The notes under the pieces are model-generated. The model was not told the DNA's origin, did no database searches, and saw only the letters and a list, made by a program, of their open reading frames with translations. From contig OZ005605.1 in assembly GCA_963930655.1 (NCBI GenBank), positions 10,919,501 through 10,983,500 on the forward strand: 64,000 nucleotides of DNA, given 5' to 3'. Positions 1-10,758 of the stretch are shown here, piece after piece; positions within the stretch are counted from its first letter, which is position 1, and each line of letters opens with the position of its first letter. Source of the DNA: Myrica gale. Taxonomy: Eukaryota > Streptophyta > Magnoliopsida > Fagales > Myricaceae. The translations under genes and the position numbers were made by a program.

Positions 1-60
1 TCAGGTGAATGTCCACGGCTGTCATTAGCCCCTTCAAGTTAGCGTTTCGAGGCGTGACAC
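1..60 (+). mobile_element. 3' terminus of a giant-LTR relative, cut by the window edge
   Basis: The first 60 bases contain a diverged form of the LTR 3' end seen in five other copies here: a cggctgtca block followed about 30 bases later by cgaggcgtgaca. In the other copies the same two blocks are joined by a cggtccctgcgggatgg segment, which is replaced here. I infer the last bases of another LTR of a related subfamily. No primer-binding site follows. Confidence 0.4.
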
Positions 61-1270
61 AAACCCAAGCCCAAAAGGGCGTGTAGACACCCATAAAGGG
101 TGGAAAGCCCACAGAGGGCAGCAACCTGAGACGACAAGAGGAAAAGGAAAGGTGATGGTGGAATACGGTGGTAGAACCAACAACTGGAGGTGAGAAACCG
201 GCCAGATTTGAAAATGGGGCGTGAGATCCACGCGCGTGTGGACCTACACGCGCCGCTTTGCCGGACATTAAAGATGACCACGAGGAGTGCCTGGAGGTCC
301 AGATGCCAGCCACCTGGAACGTGTATGCCGAAGAGGACCATCTGTCGCTGAAAAAATGAAGAAGAAGTGACTGGCATGTGAGATCCACACGCGTACGCGG
401 CAGCACGTTAGATCACAGGCGCGGCGCTGGTTAGCCGGTGCAGAAATCTTCTCCAGTCAATGTAAATGGTGTCCCTATCGGTCATCGTCTATATCCTCCA
501 GAAAAGCGTAGATCTATCCACCTAAATCGCCGGAAAAAAGCCCCTAAAAGTGGCCGTAAAAAAGGGAGTTTAATGAGGGATCCGGTGACAGATGGAAAGA
601 GCAATTAGGAGAGGGTTGGGAGAGCTCCTCCCGCCACCGGAGAAGGAGGTGAGAGGGGAGGTTCAGGCGGTCAAGGAGGGGAAAATCTAGAGAGAAGGTA
701 GAGCCACTCTCTCTAGAATTATTCAAACCTATGACAAGTCCTATTTCTATTGCACGGGCCGAAAAAGGGGGGGTTTTGATGTTTTGTAGTTCATTTGTGC
801 TATTTCTATTATACTTCATTTGTCTTTGTTTAAATTGCGGACAAATGTCGAGTCTATGTTTTGTAATTATCTTGTGAATAGATAGTTAGGCCTAGGTGAG
901 CTTTTGGAACGCTAACCCTTTTGTATGTCGTAGCCACTTTTGTTAAAATCTTTTGCAAAGGGTCCAAAATTCTATTTCCCAGATATAAGATCTACTTTTC
1001 GTTTTAAATTCTAAATACTTTGTATCAACTTCTTTGAAAGTTTAAGTTTTTTCACCTTTTCCTTGACAATAATTACAAGTACTAATACTTCACCTTTTTA
1101 TCGTAAGTAAAATAATTCTAACTATGTCATGCCCCGTGCCAATACTTACCCCATATGCTTAGTTATAGAGATAGTATGCACACAGGCGAGGATTACGACA
1201 CGAAATATTCCTATAAAGCCTCAAATGTTTGACCTTGAAAAACTTAGCGGAAGTTTTTTTAAAATATTGT
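61..1270. other. unassigned intergenic DNA
   Basis: No gene is recognised. Bases 200-440 are relatively GC-rich and repeat the phrase gagatccacrcgcg twice; near 219-252 there is a short inverted repeat built on cgcgtgtgg/ctacacgcg. Bases 600-720 are purine-rich. From about 800 to 1270 the DNA is AT-rich without visible structure. The open frames are short, overlap on both strands and show no family motif. This could be an old retroelement leader. Confidence 0.4.
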
Positions 1271-1734
1271 TGTGAGATCCCGAACTAGGCTTTGCCATTA
1301 TTTTTCCCATGTATTCGTTTTGAATTAACTTAAGGGGCCATATTTTTTGCCAATGTATGACCTAAGTTTAATGTTTATGGTACATTAATTTTATTATTAA
1401 ATTTCATTTTAAGATTTCTTTTAGATAATTTCTTTTTCATTGTGGAAGTTTTTAGTACAAGTTATAACTATTTTCTTAAGAGCCGAATCTTGCTAGGTAG
1501 GTTTCTTTTATGAACTTATATTTTTTCATTGCTTATTATATTCCATAATTCATGAAATTAATATGTGAAGAGAAATTTTATATGTCATGGCCGAAAAACT
1601 CTAAGTAGAAAATCATGATATAATGGTCATGAAATTTATGTTAAGCATATAAAATATTTTGTGTCTTTTAATAGGTAACCTTAATCATTATTAGGTAGTT
1701 TTAATTATCATTAGAGAAATTTAAGTGATAAGTT

Positions 1735-1990
1735 ATTAGGTATATAAGAAAGCTTGATAAAGAATTTAAATGATAAGTTAGAGTGCTTATCATAAGTGAT
1801 AAGCTAGTGAGTTGTTAGGATGATAAGCTTTTGTGATTATCAAAGAGATAGGCTAGAATGATTATCTTTGAGATAAGTTATTATGTTAATAAGTTGATAA
1901 GTTTTTGGTGATAAGCTAATGTGTATATATATATATATGTTTGTGATAAGCCAAGGTACCTACATGATAAGTGAAATGAAAAGTAGATAA
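1735..1990 (+). promoter_or_regulatory. GATAAG (I-box/GATA) motif array in LTR copy 1
   Basis: About ten GATAAG or near-identical hexamers occur in roughly 255 bases, often as gataagcta or gataagtta, in one orientation. GATAAG is the plant I-box, recognised by GATA-type factors. The array lies upstream of the pyrimidine-rich block, so I infer LTR promoter or enhancer sequence. The same array occurs in copies 2 and 4. Confidence 0.55.
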
Positions 1991-4082
1991 GTGATATGGC
2001 AAGAGAGTTATATGTGACGCAAGAGGTCAGAAAATTCTAGAGCTTTAGGTGTAGTTCACGTGAAAGGCTAAAGAGCAAATTGAATTTGCTTTTCCTTGGC
2101 GATCACATGAAGGCCTTGGGAGATAAGTTTGAAGTGCTAAAGTGTGTTGCAAGGTAGCCTTGCATGGTTGGTTGCCGCCCATGCAACCAATTGGCATGGA
2201 CGGAAGAAACAATGTGACAATCCTTCTCCCTATTGCCAACATTCAGTCCAAATTCACTCTCCACCTTTGTCTTTCACACCTCTCTTAGTTCCAACATCAT
2301 TTCTTCCATTTCAGCTCCTCATTCACGCAAACCTCTCTTCATTTCAGCTTGCACACTTTCCTCTTGACCTCACTTCACTTCCATTTCAGTTTGCCTCTCT
2401 TTTTCCTTCTGGCCGAAGCTCATCCCTCTCCCTTTGCTCAGCTTGTTTTCTTCCTCCTTGACAAAACATCTCTCTTCACTCAGCCCATTTCCCCTTTGAC
2501 AGAAACTGATTTCAGCTTACTCACTCTCTTGGCCGAACCACTCCAAGCTCCAAGTTTTGTTTTGTTTCTTCAAGCTATTTCCAGCAGCTAATCTTCTCTT
2601 TTTCCTCACTTCAAATCTTCATCTTAGCACCTATTCAACATCATTCTCAGCCCTTGAAGCCATTCTTGTGGGAGGAACCGAAAGTTGAAGTGTAGTGGAG
2701 GATTTTGGTGAAAACCGAGTACTCTAGTTGGAGGTAGAGGTAGATTTGATTTGCATGTGTTGTTTTAATTAATTTCTCCATAGTTTCTGACCTTAGATAT
2801 TTTTATGCTAGGTGCTCTCTTATTTAAGCAAGCTTGTGTCCAAACACCAAGGTAAGGCCGAATATGGTTGAAGGTGCAATTTGATGTTGATAGCCGAACC
2901 TTGCATGTTCTGTTTCCCTTTGATTTGGCCATGAATCTTGCTGTAATTTTGTATATTATGGTTAGATCTAATAGGTTGGGTCTGTTGGAGTTGATTTGTG
3001 ATATGGTTGATGGAGGAAGGGAGTATTTAAAGGTGGAATGTATTCTTGCTTGAGAACCCCATGCACGTTTGAGTTTGGTGTAGATCTGGACATTTCATGA
3101 TGATTAGCACCACTTAGGTTGTGAGTTTAGTTGCTGGAGGTTGGGATTATATATTTGGGTTGCATGCACATAGGTTGTTGGTGGCCGAATGGGTTAGGAG
3201 TGAAATCTAGGTTGATGGCCGAAAGATTTGAGTTAGAGAACCCTAGGTTGATGCTATGTGTTGGTTTTATGTTGCACACAATTGGAAAATCATTTAGTAG
3301 ATCAAATTTAAGGTTCAATAATAGTATTGTAAGTGTTAAACTAAGATGAAAAGACAGCCTAGGTAATATAAGTATAGCAAATGAACTTTATGATACAAAA
3401 TTCTAATGGCCGAATATATGGATGTGCAAAGGAAGTTTTATGGCGTTATGTGAACTTAAAATCATATGTTTAGAAGGGTGCCACGGGTTGGACATTAGAT
3501 GGAGTATATATCACGGTTTAGCCATGTTAAATGTTGGATAAGATGAAATAGCTAGTTAGCAAGTGTAACCCTAATGTATGAAGATTGTGAATATGTCAAG
3601 CTTGGATTTTTGGCACCATTTAGCTTGCTGTTTTGGAGACATGGCAAGGATATGATTATTATTGATTTCAAGCCTCATAATTATGTTGTTTAGGACTTTG
3701 GTCAGCAACTTATCTAAGTGATTAGTGTGAAGCGAAATAGATCAGCACCTATAGAGAACAAGAGGTTAAGTTAGCGGTATTAGACCTTCAAGTTGCTGTT
3801 TTGAACTTAGGATTCAATGTTGTTTTGATAAATACTTTTCTCAAGTGTTTAATAAGATTTTTCTAAAGTGAACCTTTGAAAATGATATTGTATTTTCAGA
3901 AATGTAATTTTGGGAAAAACCGAACTAAATTCAAGTATTTTTCTTGTGTGTTTATATGATTAACTCGTAAGTCTCTGAGAGTTATTTGAATCGCTTGTAG
4001 GCGAAGCACCGTCTCATAATCAAGGAGACCAAGGTAAGTGGAAGTAAGTGGATTGTAAGTATAAACTTACATTTTTGTAAAA

Positions 4083-4693
4083 CTGGAATGATACACTGCA
4101 TAGTTTTACATGAGCAAGCATGACATGACACGAACATTGCATGATTTTCTAAAGAGACTTTTATGCAATGTCATATGAGAAGCTTTATGATAAGTCAAGT
4201 CAGTTAAGGGCTCTGGTCGGTACCGTACCATTAAGATGGACTCCCATACCGAAGGACGAATGCAAGAAGGTTGGGTGAATCCTAAGAGGTTGTGCAACCA
4301 CACTGAAGGACAATGAGAAGGTGTGGACCTCCAAGGGTCGTGTCTAGCCATCAGGCCTGGAGTAACTACGGGCTAGCTCGACCAAATGAAATGTCTCCAA
4401 GGGTAAGGGAGATGGTTCCGATGGGAACGCACAACCCGGACTCTAGGGGTTAAATGGAGCGTAAGTAGCCCACAAGTTATGAGGGAAATATTTTCAAGGG
4501 CCATGAGCCAATTTTAAGAACAAGAACATGTTTACGATCAATAGCATATGCATAACCATGAGACATGCATGTGCATCACGATTTATGAATTCTCATGATA
4601 TTCAAGTTCAAGCATTAAGATCATGTTTTTCAAGTTATGTTTTTCCATTACTGAGTCTTTTTGACTCACGTTTTTAAAACTGTATCATTCCAG
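4083..4693 (+). repeat. inverted-repeat-bounded 3' module of the giant LTR (copy 1)
   Basis: A perfect 12-base inverted repeat, CTGGAATGATAC at 4083-4094 and GTATCATTCCAG at 4682-4693, encloses 587 bases. Inside are a ggtaccgtacc palindrome, repeated units containing gaaggac and agaagg, a ggttccgatgggaac hairpin and a TGAGTC-TTTTT-GACTCA hairpin at 4652-4668. Equivalent modules are at 13916-14802, 39625-40337, 51603-52371 and 59403-59891. Function is unknown; an RNA structure in the retroelement transcript is one possibility. Confidence 0.6.
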
Positions 4694-4986
4694 ATGCTTC
4701 AGGTGAAGGAAGTCAGGAGGACTATCTGACTTAAGGAGAATATGTTTGTATTTTGTTGTGGTTATGTTGACCTTTATGGTCTGCCATTTGATCTTAATGT
4801 TTCATGTGTTGTAATTAAGCTATTATTTCTTGGAAGTGTATTGTAAGTTTAGTCATAATTTTGGCCGTCTCTCTCTCGATCCTATATTTTTCGTTGTATG
4901 TATGAATGTATGTTTTCGCTGGAGCTTTCCCCTGGGATTGCTCGCGGCTGTCACGGTCCCTACGGGATGGCATTTGGGGCGTGACA

Positions 4987-7087
4987 TTAGTAATCATAAA
5001 AATGAGTTAAGGAAATATAGCAATATTGGTAAAGGACAGTAAATCATCTTCTATTAAGTGGTTTCAAAGAGTTTCCTAATATAAAACCTATAGTATAAAT
5101 GAATGCTCAGTAATATAAAAATGGGAAAATAAGAAATAAGGAAGGAAAGAAAGAAATACTCGAAACATTAAGTACACGTTTTCATTACTAATCACGGTTT
5201 TCCAAAACACGTCCTTCATGTGGACTACAAAATGATTTACGAGAAAATTTTCTCTCTCAAGAACTGTGTGAAGGATCTGAAGGAGGCAGAACGCTTGGGC
5301 TGCTAGTTTTTCAACAATCCGGGGTCTCCAACTCAGGTTAGTTTTCTCTCTCTAACTCACGCATGAAAAATTTCATGTTCTTCGCATTCAAATGAGATTT
5401 GAGGTGAAGAAACACGATCTTTGATTGATTACTGTTGATTCATTCGGTATAGCATGCTATTATATGCTTGGATGTGAGTTTTACTTAAAAAGAAGAGTCT
5501 CAGGAGAAAGCTTGATCTTTGCTTTGGCTGTGGGTTTTCTCTGCTGGAGGAAGTGGAAAAATATTTTTATTTCTCTTGGGTGTTGACTGAAACACAGGAA
5601 AAGGAAAGAGCAAAGCTCTCTTGTCCGTAGGTTTTGGAAGAGAGAAAAGGGTTTGTGCATGCCCGTGGGTTCTCTCAAGTGTTTTGATGATCTTTGGGTT
5701 TTGTTGAGATCTGTTTAATCTTATGTTAGATCTTTTATTCTTTTATGATTTCTTTGAGAAAGAGATATATTCGGGTTGTTTGGTTGTGATTTTGCTGAAA
5801 TTTGTTGTGCCCGATGGAAGAAAAATGCAAAGAGGGAGAGAGAGGTATTTCTTTCCAAGGCGGCCACCACCAGCGGCGGTGGTGTCTCAACTTGCCAGGG
5901 ACCACACCTAGTGGTCCCAGGCGAACCCAGTTGCGGCGTCGCATGGCCTGGTGTCTAGTCGCCGCTACTGTGTTGTACCCCATGAGGGGTACACTGGTTG
6001 CATGGGTTGAGGCCTTTGGCCTCCCCGTCGCCTCTATCGACCACCACACGCCGAGAGGAGGCCGACCAAGAGTTGATCGGTGTCTCAGCGGCCTGTGGGT
6101 GTCGGGGCGAGGCCAGACCCTGCCCTTGGGGGCCACACGGCACCCAAGGCATGAGATGCCCATTGTCACGCTTTGGGCCTCAGGTAGGGCAACAATTGCC
6201 TTACACGGACCAAGCCCAGCAGGCCCAGCCCAAACGTTGGGCTGGGTCCTTAAAAAAATTTTTTTTAAAAAAAAAGGAAGGAGCTTGAGACTCACGGACT
6301 GGGCCACGGGGTTTGACCCAACCCTGGTACGGGTTAAGACCCTGACCCTGACCGCGACCCAAATCCTGTCCAGGTATGACCCGGACCGCTACCCACCACC
6401 GACTGGGTTGGACCCAGACTGGTGGGTCAACGGGTCAAACTGGTTTGACCGGTTCACCCGGTTTGATATGAATTTTTTTAAAAAAAAATTTACATTTTAA
6501 TATAAGTGTTAAATGAGATTGTTTTATAAGAAAATCAATCTCATGGTCTTCCATTGTTAGTATGTGAAAATTTTATTTGGTTGATGTTGGTTCAAACTAA
6601 AATAGTCCTACCAAGTATTGATCTTATGATCTGTTCCATGTACTTTTGTTAAAGATAAGTGAATGTGTATGAGTGGTGGGGGTGTTAACTAAAATAGCAA
6701 TGCCTACCCGTTACGAAATTACATGTCACTTAGACGATGGTTGCATTTAACCAAATAAACACGTTCGCTAAAATAGTGAAGATTCTGTTTATGTTTGGTG
6801 GCCAAAAGAAAATCAAGAGTCACGAATATTTGTATACACATAGTATACGACATGAGCTGGATTCATGATGAGTAGTTGCTATTCGCTTTTACAAGTTGTT
6901 GCATGGTTACTAAAATAGGATCATGTTTACATAAGGTATAAGTTCTTGATACCCACTGCAAACATTGAATATAAAAGTTATATTCTGCATTTTCTTTGGT
7001 TGATGTGATTCAGTGAGAGGTACCATTAGTTATTCAAAACCCTATACTGATGGAAATTTTATATACATGTGATTTCTTTTTTGATAT
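4987..7087 (+). other. unassigned leader upstream of the copia relic, with GC-rich block
   Basis: No host gene is seen. Bases 5860-6440 are strikingly GC-rich for this window, with repeated tgaccc, gggtca and ggcccagcc phrases, and are bordered by A/T runs near 6250-6275 and 6472-6490. Open frames of up to 232 codons here overlap open antisense frames and show only Pro/Arg/Gly-rich sequence, so I do not call them genes. The stretch 7060-7087 ends in a ttgatatgtgcag acceptor-like sequence just before the copia gag ATG. I infer a transcribed retroelement leader. Confidence 0.4.
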
Positions 7088-9594
7088 GTGCAGATTATTA
7101 TGTCGAACCCATTGTCTAGAATTTTAGATGATAACAAGCTAACTGGGCCAAACTTCCTTGATTGGAAGAGGAATCTTATGATAGTACTCACGGTTGAAAA
7201 AGTTGCTCATATCCTGAAGGATGAGATCCCTCATATTGCTTTAGTTGATGCCACGCAAGAGCAAAGATTTGCTTATGATATGTAGCATGAGGCAGATGAA
7301 CTAGCTTGATGTTATATGTTGGCCTCGATGACCAATATATTACAGAAGCTGTGTGAAGACCTAGCTACTACAAAAGACATGTTATCTTATCTCCAACAAT
7401 TATTTGGAGAGCATAGTCGGTCTGCATGCCAGCAAGTTCTGAAACTGCTGACGACCACCACAATGGTGGAGGGTGCTCCAGTTTGATATCATGTGTTGAA
7501 GATGACATCGTTCATCACTGAACTGGAAACACTGGTGCAGAGATAGACGGTGAAACAAAGGTTGGAGCGATATTGACATCTTTACCTGAATCGTTCAACC
7601 AGTTCATATTAAACTATAATATGAACAAGATGGTTGTGACTTTGTCAGAGCTGCTCAATATGTTGCAAGTAGCTGAGGAGCTTATAATACATGAGAAAGG
7701 TTTCTGTAATGGTAATGGACTAGTCAGCCAGTCATGAACTTAAGCCCAAGGGGAAGAAGTTCAAAAAGAAGAGAGCATCTCAATCTAAGAAAGAAGACAC
7801 GAGCGACTCAGAGAAGAAAGATAAGGGAAATTGTTTCCACTGTGGCAAGCCAGGTCACTTGAAAAGAAATTGCCTAGCATATCTAGCTTCACTAAAGAAA
7901 ACTGATCATTCAGAAGGTATGCTTATCAATTAATTTAGTGGAGTGTCCATTGAATTTAGTGCGTCAATTGTTGACACAACCTCTCACTTATGCAATATGA
8001 TTGTAGAGGTTTGAGGAAATCCAGAAACAAAGTGATGAGGAAACTGATGGAAACGAGTGCAAGCGTTGCAGCGATCTCCATTAGAGCTTTTCATTCGAGT
8101 CCATGAAAGTCTAAAGTTATATTTGGAAGACTATCTTTATGTTCCAGAACTTTTGAAATTTTAGTTTCCTGTCTCAAAACTTTTATAAATGTTTGTTTTT
8201 ACACTTGCTATTTGAAATATCGTCTTTCTAAAAACTCTGGTATTATTGATAGTCTATTTTGAAAAAGTGAATCGTGGACTCTATGAATGGTTAAAACAAA
8301 GCTGAACTTTAATATGATATTGTTCAGTGGGAGATAAGAATAAATATATTACCTGCATACTTTTGGGTTTTTTACCTTGGAGGCAGCTGTTTATGTTCTA
8401 AACAAGATACCTACTAAATCTATACCTACAACTCCTCATGGATCATAGACTAGTGAGACCAAGTCTGGATCATTTGAGAGTATGTCGTGACATCTAGCTA
8501 CACATCAAAGAGTTTGATGAGAAGACTCTGGAATCAAAGATTATTTGTAGGTGACCCTAAAATGGTTCTTTGGGTTTTATTTTGATTTTATAAACCTAAG
8601 TGAACAGAAGGTGATTATTAGAAGGAAAATTATATTTTAAAAAGAGTACGGTCTTCTTGAAGGTGAAAGCGTGACAATTCTTGATGAAACAGTCAGCTGA
8701 GCCAATACGTGAGACAAATGAGATCAATGGAAAAGAGATGTTTCTAAACCTACTGATGAGTTTAGAACTCATAAGTGTTAACTAAGAATCCATTTAGATG
8801 AGATGATCAAATCGTTTGATTTCTCACGAAATATGGATGAGCCTTGTATTGACAAGAAGTCAGTGGGAGTTTAGTGATGTTTCTAGTTCTTTATGGCAGT
8901 AATATGCAACTTATGAGAATGATGTCATGATGATGTCATCCATGAAAAGATGGTTCATGAACCATATTTTTCAAGCCAAAGACCTTTGGAAGTGTTCTGC
9001 ATTCTTGGAGCCAAATTGTTTGGAAACCAAGAGAAGAGGTTTTTGGGACTACATTGACAAATAATGGCAATTATTTACAGAATACCAAGGAAGGATTTCA
9101 TCCTTTCGGTATAGTATTCATCTTTCCAAGAGGAGAAAGAGAAGACCACATATTAGTCATGCAGTCAGCATTGTAAGTAGATATTAATTTGACATGGGCT
9201 CTGTAGCTGGACAACGGTTAAGCATATTTTCAAATACTTGAGAAGTAGTAAACACTATTTTCTTGTGTTTAGAGTATAGAATTTGCGGACTGTCTAGAAA
9301 TACACAAGTTCAGTTAATGATAATTGATCACTTTTGAACGTGTGTGTATACATTGGGTAAATGTGAAGGGATATGCAAGAGTTGTAAGCAGAATACCACT
9401 GCTAACTCCAACACTAAAGTCAAAGCACATAGAAAGAAGATACATGATATGGTGAATCAAAATGATATCGTAATGTTTGGTGACATTGCGGATCCATTTT
9501 CACTGAATTGCTTACTCAAAAATGCTTGAGACACATTTAGAATCTGTCTAGGTATGAGATACCTAGATAAATGGTTTTGAGTGCAAGTGAGAGA
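7088..9594 (+). pseudogene. degenerate Ty1/copia gag-pol
   Basis: Decayed copia polyprotein. The gag start (SNPLSRILDD, LTGPNFLDWKR) is open at 7100-7285, then stops appear. A CCHC zinc knuckle (CFHCGKPGHLKRNC) is encoded at about 7832-7873. A protease-like VDTTSHLCN follows near 7970, with the glycine of the DSG/DTG active site lost. Integrase C-terminal sequence (EAAVYVLNKIPTKS) lies at about 8380-8430, a reverse-transcriptase remnant at 8850-9160, and RNase H remnants run to about 9530. Most of the protease-to-integrase core is deleted, and multiple stops and frameshifts preclude activity. The segment from about 8050 is closely similar to the minus-strand copy at 62454-64000. Confidence 0.8.
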
Positions 9595-9838
9595 TGTTGG
9601 AAATTTGCCCTCAAAACCAGTTATTAGAATAATTATGAGATAATTATTTCTTTTATCTTCCCATGTATTTATTACTTATTAGGTATAATGTTGTAACATG
9701 AGATGTTATACAGTTATCTTCACATGTATTTATTATTTATTACTTATTGGGTATAATGTTGTAACACGAGATTTTAAAACTGTTTGTGAGTATAATTCTG
9801 CTTTGTTCAAAATCACTTGACAGTTAATCCTTTATAGA
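9595..9838 (+). mobile_element. copia LTR, partial
   Basis: The LTR starts TGTTGGAAATTTGCCCTC after a purine-rich caagtgagaga tract (about 9583-9594), the expected polypurine-tract position. Related LTR starts occur at 50035 (plus) and 62453 (minus). Inside is a tandem duplication of about 61 bases (about 9655-9715 and 9716-9780) built on catgtatttattacttat and gtataatgttgtaaca. The LTR is cut off near 9838 where another relic begins. Confidence 0.65.
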
Positions 9839-10450
9839 GAAAATGTCACTGAAGAAGACATGTTGGAGAAAACATTCACTACTTTTCATGCCTCGAATAT
9901 GCTTCTGCAGCATCAATATTGAGAGCGAAAGTTCACGAAATATTCTGAACTAATTTCTTGTCTTCTTGTGGCTGAACAAAATAATGAGCTTTTGATGAAA
10001 AAATCATTAGTCCCGACCAACTGGTTCTCAACCATTCCCTAAAGCGAATGGAGTCTCACTCCCTAAAGTGAAGAGACATTTTTTCAGAAAAGGAACTACA
10101 GTCGTGGTTGTGGTTGGGAAAAGAATAAAAAGGGGAAACAACACCACCAGAAGTGGGGAAATGCCAAAAACGAAAAAGGTAAAGGGTAGCAGAATAAAAC
10201 GTCAAAGAATTATGAAGAAAAATGCTATCGGTGTGGGATGAATGAACATTGGTCTCGTACTTGTCGTACGTCAAAGCACTTGGTGGATCTGTAGCAAGCC
10301 TTTCTGAATGGGAAAGGAAAATAAATGAATTGTGTTTATCATAATAACCTTCTTGATAGTTTTGACGGAGTTGATGTTACTCATCTTGATGTTTCAAATT
10401 TCTTTGAAGATCTTATTGGGAAAATTGATCATTTGATTAGCGATGGAAAT
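9839..10450 (+). pseudogene. gag-like retrotransposon zinc-knuckle protein, broken
   Basis: Conceptual translation, with frameshifts, resembles the small plant gag-type copia proteins: an EDMLEKTFTTFHASN-like helix region near 9855-9900, a basic low-complexity stretch near 10080-10200, and a zinc knuckle CYRCGMNEHWSRTC at about 10227-10268. It ends soon after at SKHLVDL and a stop. Frameshifts near 10020-10080 disrupt the frame. It has no pol neighbours and is truncated at the 5' end by the copia LTR. Family assignment rests on the knuckle and the helix motif. Confidence 0.6.
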
Positions 10451-10460
10451 GTTCTCATAA

Positions 10461-10560
10461 ATTAATATATTTTCTTTATAATGAAATAAAATGTTGGAGC
10501 TTTACGGAAAATGTTGGAATAAATTAATGTATTCTCTTCATGATGAAATAAAATGTTATA
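10461..10560 (+). repeat. imperfect tandem duplication
   Basis: Two adjacent units of about 50 bases share attaatatattttctttataatgaaat-type sequence followed by aaatgttgg or aaatgttat. They lie in AT-rich DNA between the gag-like relic and LTR copy 2. Confidence 0.5.
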
Positions 10561-10758
10561 ATTTACTTTTCATATTCTTCTGTGTTAGTGATGATTAATA
10601 TACATATTTTATATGTGTGATGCAACATGGATACATCTAATGTATTGATTCACTCTAAGATGGTCGAGGATGATTTTTGTTTCACAGACAACGCGACAAC
10701 GCATACAGTGTGGTTGCTTATACGATGCATGGCCTTCTGACGTCGTCCGTCGTGCTGA

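Larger units (their letters stand above)
1271..4986 (+). mobile_element. giant Ty3/gypsy LTR copy 1 (solo LTR)
   Basis: It starts TGTGAGATCCCGAAC and ends GGGGCGTGACA, the termini shared by four other copies. Copy 5 (59096-62356) fixes the orientation because it is followed by a primer-binding site and gag, so this copy reads on the plus strand. Internal landmarks in order are a GATAAG array (1735-1990), a pyrimidine-rich block (about 2230-2620) followed by an aaggtaaggcc splice-donor-like phrase (2847-2859), and a terminal module (4083-4693) bounded by an inverted repeat. No primer-binding site or gag follows 4986, so it is a solo LTR. The 5-base flanks (attgt, ttagt) do not match, so the target duplication has decayed or the ends were rearranged. 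Confidence 0.8.

Noticed and set aside
5802..6500. 232-codon open frame as a gene
   Set aside because: It is GC-rich and compositionally biased, overlaps a 190-codon antisense frame, shows no motif, and sits in retroelement-like leader DNA.
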